Shown: positions 51,467 to 63,500 of the stretch, in pieces | How positions within the stretch are numbered: the stretch's first letter is position 1 | Layout of the letters: each line of letters starts with the position of its first letter | NCBI GenBank assembly: GCA_029582165.1 | Contig: CM055887.1 | Location: 17,593,190 to 17,657,189 of the forward strand | Direction: 5' to 3' | Length of the DNA stretch: 64,000 bases | Origin: Portulaca oleracea | Lineage: Eukaryota; Streptophyta; Magnoliopsida; Caryophyllales; Portulacaceae | Program-made: the position numbers and the translations under genes | The notes under the pieces: model-generated | Database searches by the model: none | The model's input: only the letters and a program-made list of their open reading frames with translations | What the model was told of the DNA's origin: nothing

Positions 51467-54181
51467 TGTAAAACCCTGAGTTTCGGTAGAGCCACTGTTA
51501 GTTTCGTCTGGCAGACCGTTGGTTTTGAGTTTAAGTTTCGAGGACAAAACTTCTTTTAAGGGGGTAATGATGTAAAACCCCAGAAAATTCGATTATAGTT
51601 GTCATTATGTCGTTAATGTATTTTACGTCCGTTAATTATTTATATGTTTAAATTGTTAACATTTGAGCTCGTAGGACCGTCGTGGGATTATCAAGGGTAA
51701 TATAGTCTTTTCTACGTGCATGGATATGCATGGGAATAGGGGGTGATTTGGTAAATTACATGTTAATTATTGATGCTTATGTGTTAATTTTTATTTAGAT
51801 TAATTATTATTTAGATTAATTATGTGACTTTTTTTAGTATTAGTATTTTGTTTATTATTTTCATAAAATAAAAATCATATTTTCTCCTATGTCTATTTTT
51901 AGTTGCAGGTTATTAGTAAGTTTTTTCCCCAAGTTTATTAACCCTATTGATTATTATTATTAGTCTAATTAAGTATATTAATGCAATTATACAAACCCTA
52001 ATCCCTCCCACTTCTCTCTCTCCCGTTCCTCTCTCTGAGTAACCACCAGCCACCACTGACCCCCGCTTGTAACCGCCGTGACCTCCGTCCCGCCAGAAAC
52101 CAACCCCAGCAACCGCCCCGACCACCGCAACAGCCACCGCGCTTTCTTTCTCTCTCTATTCTCTTCCCTTCGTTCCTCTCTCTCTCACCGCCATCCGTGC
52201 CGCCGTGCGCCACCATCGCCGCCGCCCAGCCACCAACGACGATCCCCGTCGACCCCTGGACACCAGGAGACCACCGAGCGCCACCCACGCGATCGCCGGA
52301 GGCCGTCGCACGTGCCCAGACGCGAAGTTTTTCCCCGTTACCGCTGCTGTTGTGCCGCTGTTCTGCCTCGACTCCGGCCACCACCGCCGCCTCCCGACGA
52401 CTACCCACCGTCTGACGACAACCCAGACGCACGCTGCCACCACCGACGTCACCGGAGTTCCGCTTGGCGTCCATCGTTCCGCCGTGCGTAGTTCTGTGCG
52501 TAACCCTAACCTACTCCTTGTTCGTTTTCTAAATTTGTTCTTTTGTATTATTATTATTACTATTGATTCTTTAAAAACTAATTTTTATTCTTAGTATCTG
52601 ATATCAAGTTGTCTTTTATCCATGTTATGTACATATATAAGATTCATTTTTGAAATCTTGGTGTATTAAGTGTCTAATTTTTGGGGTTAAATTATTAATT
52701 TTTTTTTGTAATATATGTGATAAATATTGTGAATTCATGTAAACTATGATTAGGGATTGATTAGAGTTAGTGTAATTGTTTAATTTCATAAAGTCCAAAA
52801 CCAGACCCATTGGATGTCGAAAAGTCAAGTTATGGTCCATTCTATGTGCGCATTGCAATCTGTCCAGTTTATGTTTTGAATAAATGTATTATCATGTGAG
52901 AATTATTCATTTAATTGTAATATGGTATTTCTTTGTAATATGTGATAGTTTAGAATACGAGAGATATGTTTAAAATGTGAATTTATGAATGATGGGAACT
53001 TTATAGTGTTCCTAGGGGTGGGTTAGGAGGAAATTAGACAGTGTTAACTCCGTACGACGCGTTTTGGTTTTAGAAATTTCTTTATTTTTTAGGCGCGTTC
53101 TAGACCGCGTCGTTTTAGTGAGCTCAAGTGTGTTCGTTGAGGTGAACTGAAGTGAATTGAAGATTGTCAGGTAATGTCTATGTCCTAAATCCCGCTGGGG
53201 TGCACTTTAATTATTTTGTTGATTTTAAGTTATTTTACGGTTTGCATCCCGAAGGGATTTTATGATGAAAATTGACTGTCTATTTTGGATGTTGATTATG
53301 CTCTTGAGTTGGTAAAATGTGGACAGTCGTTTATGTGTGATTTGGAAATGGTTTTTGAAATTTGGGATTGGATTGGATTGGATTGTTGAGTTCGGAATTG
53401 TGTGATATTAAACCTGATTAATAATTTAAACGTGACGTAAATGCGGGCTCGGGCAACACCCCCAAAGACCAGGTTCTGGGAATCCTGTAGGGGGGTTGTC
53501 AAGAGATCAGGGATGCCTGATAGGTGCTACTTCCCCGGTGTTAGTTTTATGCACGTGTGTGAAATGGATGGACATCCGTATGATTGTGATTGTAAATGAT
53601 TGAGATTGGTATTGAGATTGAGATTGTGAAGAGATTGTGATATGATTATAGCGAAGTCATTGGACTTCGAGGGCCAAATAAGCAAGGTCCGCCCGCTTAA
53701 TAAATCTGAAAGATGGGTACGGTTGGTTGGGAAAGAAAACAATTTATGAAAGGATTTGACTTGTTCACTTCTCCCCCAAAAATGAATTGAAATGGATTTT
53801 AAATTATTTTAACGGTTAGGGGTAGACATTATTGAGTCCTCCTCGTGTTTTTAAATGTTTTGTTTTCAGGTAAAGAGTCTTGTGATGGTAATGGGAACTA
53901 GCAGTGAGGACGTCGAAGCTAGTCTTGAGAATAAGTTTAGTTTATGTTTAGAATTGCGTTAGTAATGCTTGTGTTGTTTTAGAAATTAAAAGTTTATTTT
54001 GTTTATTAAATTGAAGTTATTCATGATTACTTGGTAGTTTTCCTTTCTTGCCTTGTATTCCTTCAGGGATACGACAGTAACACCCAAAAAAAAAATTTTA
54101 AAAATGAGACTTCCGCTGTTAATGTTAGTCAACGTTTGACTTTGACCGTTAAGTTTATAATTAAATTTCCAGGGCGTTACA
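51467..54181 (+). mobile_element. T7: internally deleted chromovirus-type element (PPT plus 3' LTR)
   Basis: TSD CCACC at 51462-51466 and 54182-54186. It starts TGTAAAACCC (about 10 bases of a 5' LTR), then a ~90-base internal remnant containing TTTCGAGGACAAAACTTC and the polypurine tract AAGGGGGTAATGA. A complete 2611-bp 3' LTR follows (51571-54181, TGTAAAACCCC...GGGCGTTACA). So most of the 5' LTR and the whole coding region are deleted while both outer ends remain. The phrase before the polypurine tract is the usual end of chromovirus pol. The GC-rich ORFs at 52000-52600 lie in the LTR leader and are not genes. Confidence 0.88.
51571..54181 (+). repeat. T7 3' LTR
   Basis: A 2611-bp LTR with a GC-rich, C/T-rich leader (52010-52490) and an R/U5 part that is homologous to the inverted fragment at 600-1285. 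Confidence 0.85.
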
Positions 54182-54186
54182 CCACC

Positions 54187-56873
54187 ATACCCAACACTAT
54201 GATGTGACCCCCCTTGGCCAAGTTGTTCCTCCAAGGACATCTGAGCCATGTCCTCTTCCATAGGACGGCGACCTCTGCTGCCAGATCTGCTATGATGGGA
54301 CCTAGTTGAATGATGACCCTCGATCATTATGCCTTTGCCGCGACCCTCTGGCACAACTGCTAGGGGAGGACGAGAGGATCCACCAACCTCTTCCCGAGAT
54401 CGGCCCTGGGAAGAATACTCCCCTGCCGAAGAGCGACGTGGGGGCTCAGTACGAGGGACCCCTGCAGTAGAACGCCGAGAGGGATCCCGAGGAGCGGACT
54501 CTGCATCGGCCTCCACATCAGCCCTTCTGGTGGTGCTCCCGCGATACCTTCCTGAGCCGGTAAATGCCCGGTCAATGTGCTTCAGCATAGTACTCCACTC
54601 CTTGGTCACTTAATGGAAGACATCCCATCTTGGCTGAAAGATGATTAGGCCAAGGTTAGACATGTATAAATGACATAAAAAAAAAAGAAGCAACATGAAG
54701 ACTTACCGGTTTCCGATCAAACTCTCGGAGTGCCGAGCATTGACTGCTAGTCTCTACCTCCAAGAAACCACCAATCCTTCTTCTCGCTGGTGGAGCCTCC
54801 GCCTCAGCATAAGGTCCCAGCTGCAAACTATACGATCAGAAATCAGCCAGAAACACAACGAAAAATTCAAAGGAAGAAGATACCTACCACCCGGGGCGCC
54901 AAACGACTCAAGTAGCGTTGAAATTCCTCATTAAATTGCTCCTGTGGGATGTTATGCACAAATTGTCGAAGTCTTGGCCGCGAATCCAATCTCCCAATGC
55001 ACCCGGAGCGACGCGCCATGGCTCGAACATGTGCTCTAGACGATCCTGGGGTATAAGGCCGGGATATCCATCCAGGATTTGCCTTGTAGCTCTCTCCCCC
55101 AAGTACCATATGAAGCCTAAGGGTCCCTCCATTAGGATGCGGAGGCGGGTATCATGCTCCACCGTTTGCAAAGGGGTAGGCAATCCGCTCAAGTCAAACT
55201 CCGCCCAAGGACGCTAGTTCACATGGTCCTATGAAAAATCGAGAATCACTTCAAGAATAAAAGTAAAATAAGTAAAGGCGCTAGGTATAAAGAAATATCG
55301 GGGTGAGGTTATCCAGCATACGACGAATGCGATCGAGACTACCCGACTGGAATTTCTTCCCACGAACGGCCTCGGTAGACCAGCGTTCAGCAGCTGGGAC
55401 TGTCTTATTCTTCTTGGAGCGAATGCCCAAAGACAGAATATACTCATATGCCCATGACTGCATGAATATAAAGTCAAAGAAGGATTGAGAGAGTAGCAAA
55501 ACTACAAAGAGAAGAGTCTCGGGGACATACCTCGAGCACCTTCCACAGAGAAGGGTCGTACTGATAGCGAGTATGAGAATCATGGAGGTAAACCGGATCG
55601 GTATCCTGTGAAAGCCTAACGCCACGGTGAAGCCAGAGGATGAAGTTCGCGTAAGTTGCCTTGCCCCAGTTCAAGTTCCGGACATTATTTACGTCCAGAA
55701 GATTCCGAAGCCACGTCAAAGTGATGTTATCACCCCGGTTGGCGAATAGGGTAGCAGAAATGATGTACGCCAAGAAAATGAAGCGGCGTTGATCCCCAGG
55801 CAAGTTCTGGAAGTTGGCGTCAGGAATGGCCGCCTCGAAATGCGCGTAAGCAAGGTTGGAAAGGCCCTGGCCTTGGCCTAAACGCGCTGACACTGGACCC
55901 AGAAGATCCAAGACTATGGGTGGAATCTCAGCATCAAAAACTACATCACGCCCACCCCACGGAAGACCAGTGATCTTGACGAAATCTGTAGGGGTAACCG
56001 TCATCTCGCCCACAGGCAGATGAAAGGAGTTGGTGGTGCCCCAAAACCTTTCAGTTATGGCACGGCCTATGACGCGGTATGTGCGACTCTTCTAAGCCGG
56101 AACGACATAAGTCCCGCCGCGGTCAAGGTGTGTTCAACAAAGTTCTCAGGAATCGAGGCTGCTACCTTAAGAGGATCCTTTAGGACACCAGAGGTTTTCA
56201 AGTTGTCCTCCTAAAGGCAAACAGAAGGGGCCAGTTAAAGTTGGGGGCTCACCTAAATACATTGGGTCAAGGCAAGCACCAACACTGGGCTCACAGCCAT
56301 GGCCCACAAGATAAATAAATTGGAAAAAAAAACACCCCATACGACCCAAATGAGCCGGCCCAGCAGAATGAAAACCCGCACGGGTTTTGGTTCTCTGATG
56401 GGTCGGACATCCAGGCCTGATGTTCTTTTTGGCGGCCTACAGGCCAGAAAACCCGCACGGGTTATCTCTTTCCTAATGGGCCGATTTTCTTTGGGCCGAG
56501 CATGCGTAAAACCCACACTATTTTTCTCATGGGTCGGGTTTGGTCCGTTTCTCAAGTTGGGTTATCGTTTGCAATGCATAAAAAGAGCCATCATGAGGAC
56601 ATGCAAGCATGCTTAAAATAATAAAAAAAATCGACAAGACATGAAGAATAAATTTGTGCTTGCTCATTTTTTTATTAAACTAAGCATAAAAAAGAAGGTT
56701 TTGGAAATTACCTTGCCATGGGAACGGTAGAACCAAGCATGGTTCCAAGGCTGAATAGTAAGGTCCGAAGGGTCGGCGTTCTCCCCCGGAATAAAATTGC
56801 GACGTGAAGACATCTCGTGGGACCATGTCGCCGCATGTGGAAGAGGAGGATTCCTATGACCTCGGGGATGCAT
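54187..56873 (-). pseudogene. Antisense plant mobile domain (PMD) gene of T5, exons 1 to last (5' part)
   Basis: Runs opposite to T5 transcription. Exon 1 is 56873-56714 (MHPRGHRNPPLPHAA...NHAWFYRSHGK, donor AAG|GTAATT). Exon 2 (about 56214-55531) carries the PMD core: FHLPVGEMTVTPTDFVKITGLPW, then FIFLAYIISATLFANRGDNITLTWL and WGKATYANFILWLHRG, and ends at GAG|GTATGT. Exon 3 (about 55466-55281) reads SWAYEYILSLGIRSKKNK. Exon 4 (about 55225-54885) reads FIWYLGERATRQILDGYPG. Exon 5 (about 54840-54706) ends CCG|GTAAGT. The last exon starts near 54635 and has an R/S-rich tail (RSHHSRSGSRGRRP). PMD proteins of the MAIN/MAIL type act in gene and transposon silencing, but transposon-borne copies have no proven role. 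A frameshift near 56080, a stop near 55214, a frame change near 55010 and a TAA near 54611 break it. Exon borders are predicted from GT/AG and frame. Confidence 0.82.
56214..56713 (-). other. Intron 1 of the antisense PMD gene, with LTR-type palindromes
   Basis: The intron contains AAAACCCGCACGGGTTTT near 56370 and AAAACCCGCACGGGTTAT near 56449, the motif of the T5 U3 repeats. Otherwise I see nothing coding. Confidence 0.6.
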
Positions 56874-56986
56874 CTTCCAAAGGATTCAAATTATCTTCAA
56901 ATAACAAACTTTCTAGAGAGAGAAGGAGAAGCTAGAGAGATAAGGAAGAGTTGAAGGTGCGAGTGAATGAGGTGAATGGAGCTTGG

Positions 56987-56994
56987 TATTTATA
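56987..56994 (-). promoter_or_regulatory. TATA box of the antisense PMD gene
   Basis: On the minus strand, CTATAAATACC is followed by a C/T-rich leader (CTCTCTAGCTTCTCC...) to the ATG at 56873, a TATA-to-ATG distance of about 115 bases. This is a good plant Pol II core promoter layout inside T5 on the antisense strand. Confidence 0.65.
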
Positions 56995-56995
56995 G

Positions 56996-57479
56996 AAATA
57001 ATGAGTGAATATGAACCGCCCATTTCTCAGACCCGCCTCGAGATGCCAAATGCGTTTCATTGGTTAAAAATCCAAATGTCATCCCTTTCCCACCCAAAGA
57101 GGAGACATGGTTGCATGGCACGTCCTTATCCACACAAGACTCGGGCCCACCTTGGATTCCCTTCACGAGGAGAAAAGAAAAAAAAAAGAAAACCAAGCCA
57201 AAACCCGTGCGGGTTTTAGGCAAGCTACAAGCCCGTTCCTACGGCCCAGCGCCTTTCAACGGCCCAATGGAGGATATAAAACCCGCACGGGTTTTATACC
57301 AATATATGCCAAAATTCAGCGGCCCAAGGCCCCACCGCCCATTCAAAGCAAGTCATGCGACACAAAACTGAAGGCCCTAAGACTGCGGCCCGGGATTTTC
57401 CCAAAAATTCAGGTAAAAATCTGAACTCATTTGCATTTCTAAAAACTATTACTTAATTTTCTTGTGATTTTCAGGTTGC
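56996..57479. other. Region upstream of the antisense gene with two LTR-type palindromes
   Basis: No gene. Palindrome-like AAAACCCGTGCGGGTTTT (near 57199) and AAAACCCGCACGGGTTTT (near 57278) lie about 80 bp apart, 200-290 bp upstream of the antisense TATA box, the same spacing as in the LTR U3. Confidence 0.7.
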
Positions 57480-57965
57480 CACATAAAAGGGCACCATCAT
57501 CCGGTTGCCGCATAAAAGAGCACCATCAGCGACAGTCGTCAAACGGTTGCCATCTAAAGGCCTCCAACGATGTCGTTAGCGACAGTCGTCCAACGGTTGC
57601 CACCTAAAGGTATCCAACGATGTCGTCAGCAACAGTCGTCCAAGGGGTCCCACATAAAGGACTCTGACGATGTTAGCAACAGCAGTCGTTCAAACGGATT
57701 CCACTTAAAGGTCTCCAAACGACATTCTTAACATCGGTCGTCCAACGGTACAACCTAAAGGTTACCGACGACCTCATCATCAGCAACACTCATTCAACGG
57801 TTGCCACCTAAAGGTTTCCGACGGCATCATCATCATCAACATCTTTGCTCGTCCAACGGTTGCCATCTAAAGGCCTCCGACGACATCACCAGCATCTTTA
57901 GTCGTCCAACGGTTGCTATCTGAAGGTTACCGACGACACCATCATCAGCAACATCACTTGGTCGC
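57480..57965 (+). repeat. T5 3' tandem array
   Basis: About nine irregular 45-60-bp units built from GTCGTCCAACGGTTGCCA(C/T)CTAAAGG and CTCC(A/G)ACGA(T/C)(G/A)TC(A/G)TC. It ends near the polypurine tract and resembles the second array at 1800-2235. Confidence 0.85.
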
Positions 57966-58039
57966 CATATGAAAGACCACCGCCAGTATCAAGACAAACA
58001 TCAAGTCTACTTTGACCTTCGTCCTATTCGGACTCGATC

Positions 58040-58049
58040 AAAGTGGGGG
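58040..58049 (+). other. T5 polypurine tract
   Basis: AAAGTGGGGG, five bases before the 3' LTR start TGTAGACACC. Confidence 0.85.
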
Positions 58050-58054
58050 CTCTC

Positions 58055-59642
58055 TGTAGACACCGGGATTTGCACCGATATAATCCCGACTTGTCAAAAG
58101 GGGCCGGATACATCATTGGGCCAAACAAAGCAAACAAATCAAGCCAAGCCGGCCCACTACCAGGGATAAAACCCGCACGGGTTTTGAGTCGAATAGGACG
58201 GCCCAGAAATAAGAACCAGCCCACGGTAAGCCCCGGCCCAGTCGCTTCAAAACTCACACGGGTTTTCTACCAGCTGAAGCGCGTCGTTTTGGCCTCGCTT
58301 ACGTCAGCAATCCGTATGCAAAATTGACAAAACCCGCGCGAGTTTTCAATGCCCTGAAGCGCGTCGTTTTGCTTCGCTGACATCAGCAATCCGTGTGCAG
58401 GATTGATAAAACCCGCGCGGGTTTTATCCTAAATAATCCGGCGCCAAAATCCCATGCAAAGCCCTTGATTTTAGCCCACATGCTTTGACCTTGGCCCTTG
58501 ACTTGGATGCTACGTGATTGCATAGCATGATCATGGGGATGTGTCCCCCATGATTCTCCCTCCATTACCATCCTAAACACTACCCTCATCACCTATAAAT
58601 ATCCCTCTCCATTCCATTCATTTTCACCAACTATTATCATCATCTTACCTACACTCTCTTAAACTCTCTATTATCCATTCTCTTATTATCATCCTCTTAC
58701 TCTGCCAAATTCTCATCACATTATTATCCATATATCACCCTTCTATCATCCTCATACTCATCCTTTCATCCATCAAGTCAAAGGAAGTCAAGATTTTGAT
58801 CGGCACATTCGGATTCCTAAACCAACGAGGTCCGCCCTATGTTTCTTTCGTTATTATTATCTTAATCATGTAATTCATATTTCATTTCCATTACTTGTGT
58901 ATATTTTGTAAACAAAAACCTTGTTTTATAATGCATGTCAAGAATATAAATTCGCGAAATCTATTAAACTTCTCCCCGCTTTATTTCATTTTAATGTCGA
59001 TTTTAGTAGAGTATGTTTTCTAACAGGCAAATTTGAGAATTCTTATAATTCTCAAATTCGTAACCTTACCCCCGGACTTAGAGTCGGGTTTCGTGGACTA
59101 GACTTATTTTTATTAATTTTATGGTTTGTCGGTTTCCTTAAATCGGCTGGAAACTCTTTTATTCTTTTTGTAATCTGTTTAATTATTTGATACTGAAATT
59201 TACACCAAAATGATTAAGAAATGATTTAATATCTTCCTCACACCCAATTCAAAGTTGAAAATCAAGAGAAAATGTGTTAGAACCAATAAAACCCTCACGG
59301 GTTTTATTATTCCCAGTCCATGTTCTGCGAGGAAACAAAGCGGCCGGTCAAGAGCCGTCAAAACCGCGCGGGTTTTGGCATTCTAGCGACCGCCGCTTTC
59401 TTTTGGGCCTGAATTTGGTGTGGGCCGATTTTGAATCATTATTAATATATTTCGGTGTAATTTCCAATATTTAAATAATAAAAACGGATTTGTAAAATAA
59501 ATAAAATTTCACCACCCCGAAAATGAATTTCATAAAATAAAAATATCCTTATTTAAGGATTAAGCAACCTTAGTCGGCTCCCGATCACTTAAGTAGCGCA
59601 TCCGAAACAATTCCCCCGAACGGGAATTTTCCGGGTCCTACA
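58055..59642 (+). repeat. T5 3' LTR
   Basis: 1588 bp, uninterrupted, TGTAGACACC...GGTCCTACA, TATA box at 58594-58601, four U3 palindromes at 58168-58425. The TSD ATAGC follows. Confidence 0.95.
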
Positions 59643-60596
59643 ATAGCTGACAAAGTTGAAGTGCCAAATATCAGGTTCAAACCTTCTGAGAACCCTATTC
59701 ATCATGTTGAGGAGTTCATGAGGCTGGCACCTTTAAACTGGATTGATGTCGACTTATACTCTACCGTCTTCCCATCCACCCTAGATAGAGAAGCAAAGGT
59801 ATGGTATCATGCACTGTCACCTCAAATCAAAGCCAACTAGAATGAGTTGTTCAAAGCTTTCATCCACCGTTACACCCGCATCCGGAAGAAACAAGCTACA
59901 GTGGATGACCTAACCGCCATGAAGCAACGGGATGATGAGTCCTTTATGGATTACTTTGAGAGATGGCATACAAAGTTGTCCCACATCAATGAGACAATCC
60001 CTCTCCGCTTGCAGTTATCTACCTTTAAGCAAGGACCCAAGAGCAGTCTATCCAAACACTTGGGGTACCATGTTATTAAAGACTTTGATTACTTAAAGGA
60101 CATTTGTGTCCAACTAGAGGCGATGCACAATGATAAGACCACTTCGCCTGGATGGAAGAGGTCCAGCTCCAACAGGAGGGCCACTAGTGCGGCTAGCCAC
60201 CCTCCTAAGGTTATGGAGACTAACTCTATCCAGCGCAAAGGGCCTTATGTACCGAAGTACGAGACCTATACGCCACTGGATGTTCCTTACTCTCAGGCTC
60301 TCGACCGTCTAGTCAAGAAGGGTATCTTGGTTTTGCCCTTACCGAAAGAAGAGCCAGAAATCAAAGGCAGAAACTGGGATGCCAACCAATTTTGTCGTTA
60401 TCACCATTTTCGGGGGCATGACACTAAGAAATGTAGGACTTTAAGGAACAAGATAGAAGATATGATAAGGGCAGGGACGCTACCAATGCCAAAAGCTGCC
60501 AGAAAACCAAACAATCAAAGTAATCCTATGCTAGAACATGCAAATGCTATTTTCTGTGGGGATATCAGCTTCGACCCCTCCGCTTTGATTGTATAA
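59643..60596 (+). pseudogene. gag: T4 gag, main part
   Basis: Continues the T4 gag after T5. The retrotransposon gag domain spans about 59680-60130 (NPIHHVEEFMRLAPLNW, STLDREAKVWYHALSP, AFIHRYTRIRKKQ, DDESFMDYFERWHTKL). A zinc-knuckle-like FCRYHHFRGHDTKKC lies at about 60390-60434. A TAG at 59838-59840 interrupts the domain, consistent with a TGG-to-TAG change. The TAA at 60594-60596 may be the original gag terminus, since gag and pol are often separated by a stop in this lineage. Frame 3 (codon starts divisible by 3) stays open apart from these. Confidence 0.88.
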
Positions 60597-63500
60597 ACAG
60601 GTCAACTTGTCTCTGAAATAGTTGGGTTCCCTGAAGGTCTATTCAGCCACGGTATTTGGGACAATGATGAGGATGACGAGCACGAGCACTCCGAGATAGA
60701 ATGGGTGGAGGCAGATGAACCAGGCAATGTGACATTTCTTACTCGGTCCGGCCGCCACAACCATAGGAACACCACCACCCCAGTGGCTGCTCCTAACCAT
60801 ACACCAATGGTCGGCAATGACAATCAGGTCTCCCCTAAAGATCCTCTTCTTTCTCAACTCAAAAAGACCAGAGCGGAGGTCACCATATGGCAACTCATAT
60901 GCACATCGCATGCTCATAGACAGAAGATGTTGGATGCCCTTACGGCACTTACAGTACCGCCTACAACATCTCCTGAATCTTTGATTGCTCATGTGACCAC
61001 CCAACAGGAGATGATTACTTTCGGGATCGAGGATCTGCCTCAAGGAGGAGCATCCCACGATAAAGCGTTGTACCTTACAGTGCAATAATCCAACAAAACT
61101 ATCCCACTGGTTCTGATCGACAACGGCTCAGCTGTAAATGTGTGCCCTTGGAGGACGGCACAGAATTTAGGAGTTCAACAACAACACTTGTCTCAAAACG
61201 GGGTACAATTAAGGGCATATAACAATTCACCTCGGAGATCAGTCGGATCTATAGTATTGCCCATTACTACTGGTAGTGTCACTCGGAATGTGGAATTTGT
61301 GGGGCTAGACATACCAACCTCCTTCAATTTACTATTAGGGAGGCCATGGCTTCATGAGTGTAACGCTATAGCATCCACTCTACATCAAAAGATGAAAATG
61401 TTGGTTCAAGGTCAAGTGATCACTATCTCGGGAGAGTCTATCAATGTTGTTTTCACTCCTAACTAGTCAACTCTTGAAGTGGAGCACAGTTCAATGGATG
61501 AAGAACTCCACAACTTTGAGCTTGTCGCGATGATGAGCCAGGATGAAGCACCTTTTGACTTCGATCCCTACTCAAATCCCAAGGTACATGATATGCTCAA
61601 GAGACAAGGATATTTCCCTGGGATGCCCTTGGGAAAGAATCCGAAGAACAAAATTCCTCCTGTGTTCGAAACCTTTAAGCAGAAGGGAAGGTTTGGCTTA
61701 GGCTACGAGCCAACTGAGAAGGAGGTCAGGCTTGCAAAGGTAGCAATAGCTGAACAGAAGAAGGTAGACAATCCTCTCACTTTATTCCAGATGAAGCCCT
61801 ATCCACTTACTTTGAATGGGTAGTTTGTTAGGGAAGGCGATGACTTCCCCTACTATGGGTTCCCTGAGCCATTCTATCTGAAAAACAAAGGGATTCAAGT
61901 CGCTGGACTAGAAGTCTTTGATGATTGCTCCATTAATATGGCTATTGTCTTTATTCCCGCTCGGGACAAACAACCTCCATTAGAATGGACTCATCTTGCT
62001 GGGAGCAACATTTTTGGCATGCTGTTTGGACAAAAAGTTGTCCAAGAGAAGTCTGAAGCTGATGCTGTTATTGCTGCTTTGTCCAACCCAAGCTTCGATC
62101 CAAGTCTCATGATTACTGAAGACGGAGAAGTTAAGGCGGTCTCGTAGGTCGATGCTGAGGAGAATAATTTTGCTTTATCTGTAGAAGAGTCTGTTCCTAA
62201 GGACATAGGGTCAGGTCTTAAGGGTCTAGAGTCAAGTGAGTCTGGTCTTGAGTCTACTGGCGATGTATTCCTTTCTGCATTCAATAAGATGAACCTTTCT
62301 GCTTACTCTGATTCTTCTTTCCCCTCTTCCCTGAACTGTTGTGCCAATAATAATCTGGAATTTAATGAACCCTTAAAAGAATTTTCTAATAAACATGAGC
62401 ATAAAATGGCGGTGTTGGAAGACACCATCACCATAAACGTGGGCACAGAAGAACAACCTCGAGAGTTGAAGTTAGGTAGCTCACTCACAACAGAAGAACG
62501 GGTAGCATTCACGGAGCTTCTCAAGGAGTTTGTGGACGTATTCGCATGGTCCTACGAGGACATGCCGGGGATTGACAGGGAAATTGCAGAGCACACCATA
62601 CCTTTGCTTCCTGATGCAAAGCCAGTTCGACAAAAGGCTAGGAGGATCAAGCCTGAATGGGCCAAGAAAATTGAAGAAGAAGTGATCAAGCAGCTTGACG
62701 CTAAGTTCATCAAAGCAGTCCAATATCCTGAATGGATCGCTAACATTGTTCCGGTACCTAAGAAAGATGGAAAAGTACGCATGTGTGTTGACTTCCGAGA
62801 CCTTAATAAAGCTAGTCCCAAGGATAGTTTCCCGTTACCTCATATCTATGTATTAGTGGATAACAATTGCGGGCATGGGCTCTTGTCCTTCATGGATGGA
62901 TATGCCATTACAATCAAATCAAAATGGCAGAAGAAGACATGGAGAAAACCTCATTCACTACACCATGGGGAACATACTGTTATATGGTTATGCCTTTTGG
63001 TCTCAAGAATGTCGGAGCGACATATCAAAGAGCTGCCAACACCCTACTTCATGATATGATGCATATAGAGGTAGAGGTTTATGTGGATGACATGATTGTT
63101 AAGTCCAAAACAAGGGAAGAGCATATTCCTAACCTCCGCAAGTTCTTTCTGCGACTTCGCAAGTACAAGATGCGGCTTAATCCAGCAAAGTGCACCTTCG
63201 GTGTTACCTCTGGGAAGTTGCTAGGTTATGTGGTTAGCCAACGAGGTATTGAAGTTGACCCTTCAAAGATAAAGGCTATCCAAGAATTGCAACCAACCAG
63301 GACAGAAAAAGAGATAAGAGGCTTCCTAGGACGAGTTCAATACATCAGTTGGTTCATCTCAAAGCTCACCATAGCGTGTGAACCTTTATTCAAGAAACTA
63401 AAGAAAGGAAGCAAAATAGAATGGGACGATCAATGTCAAGCGGCCTTTGACAAAATCAAGGAGTATTTGCAACATCCTCTAGTCCTCATGCCGCCAGTAC

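Larger units (their letters stand above)
45376..59642 (+). mobile_element. T5: non-autonomous element of the T4 LTR family carrying an antisense plant mobile domain gene
   Basis: 5' LTR 45376-50323 (about 1587 bp without T6), 3' LTR 58055-59642 (1588 bp), ends TGTAGACACC/GGTCCTACA, TSD ATAGC at 45371-45375 and 59643-59647. It has a tRNA-Arg-type PBS, a leader shared with T4, an antisense multi-exon gene, a tandem array and a polypurine tract. There is no trace of gag or pol. About 8.2 kb is its own after T6 and T7 are removed. It sits in gag of its relative T4. LTRs differ by a few percent, so it is older than T3. Confidence 0.94.

Noticed and set aside
52000..52600. Overlapping P/R/S-rich ORFs on both strands that look like a GC-rich gene
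   Set aside because: They lie in the T7 LTR leader, overlap each other in several frames and have no domain. The LTR ends and TSD explain the sequence.
54329..55477. Plus-strand ORFs across the antisense PMD gene
   Set aside because: They are shadows; PMD motifs and splice sites are on the minus strand.
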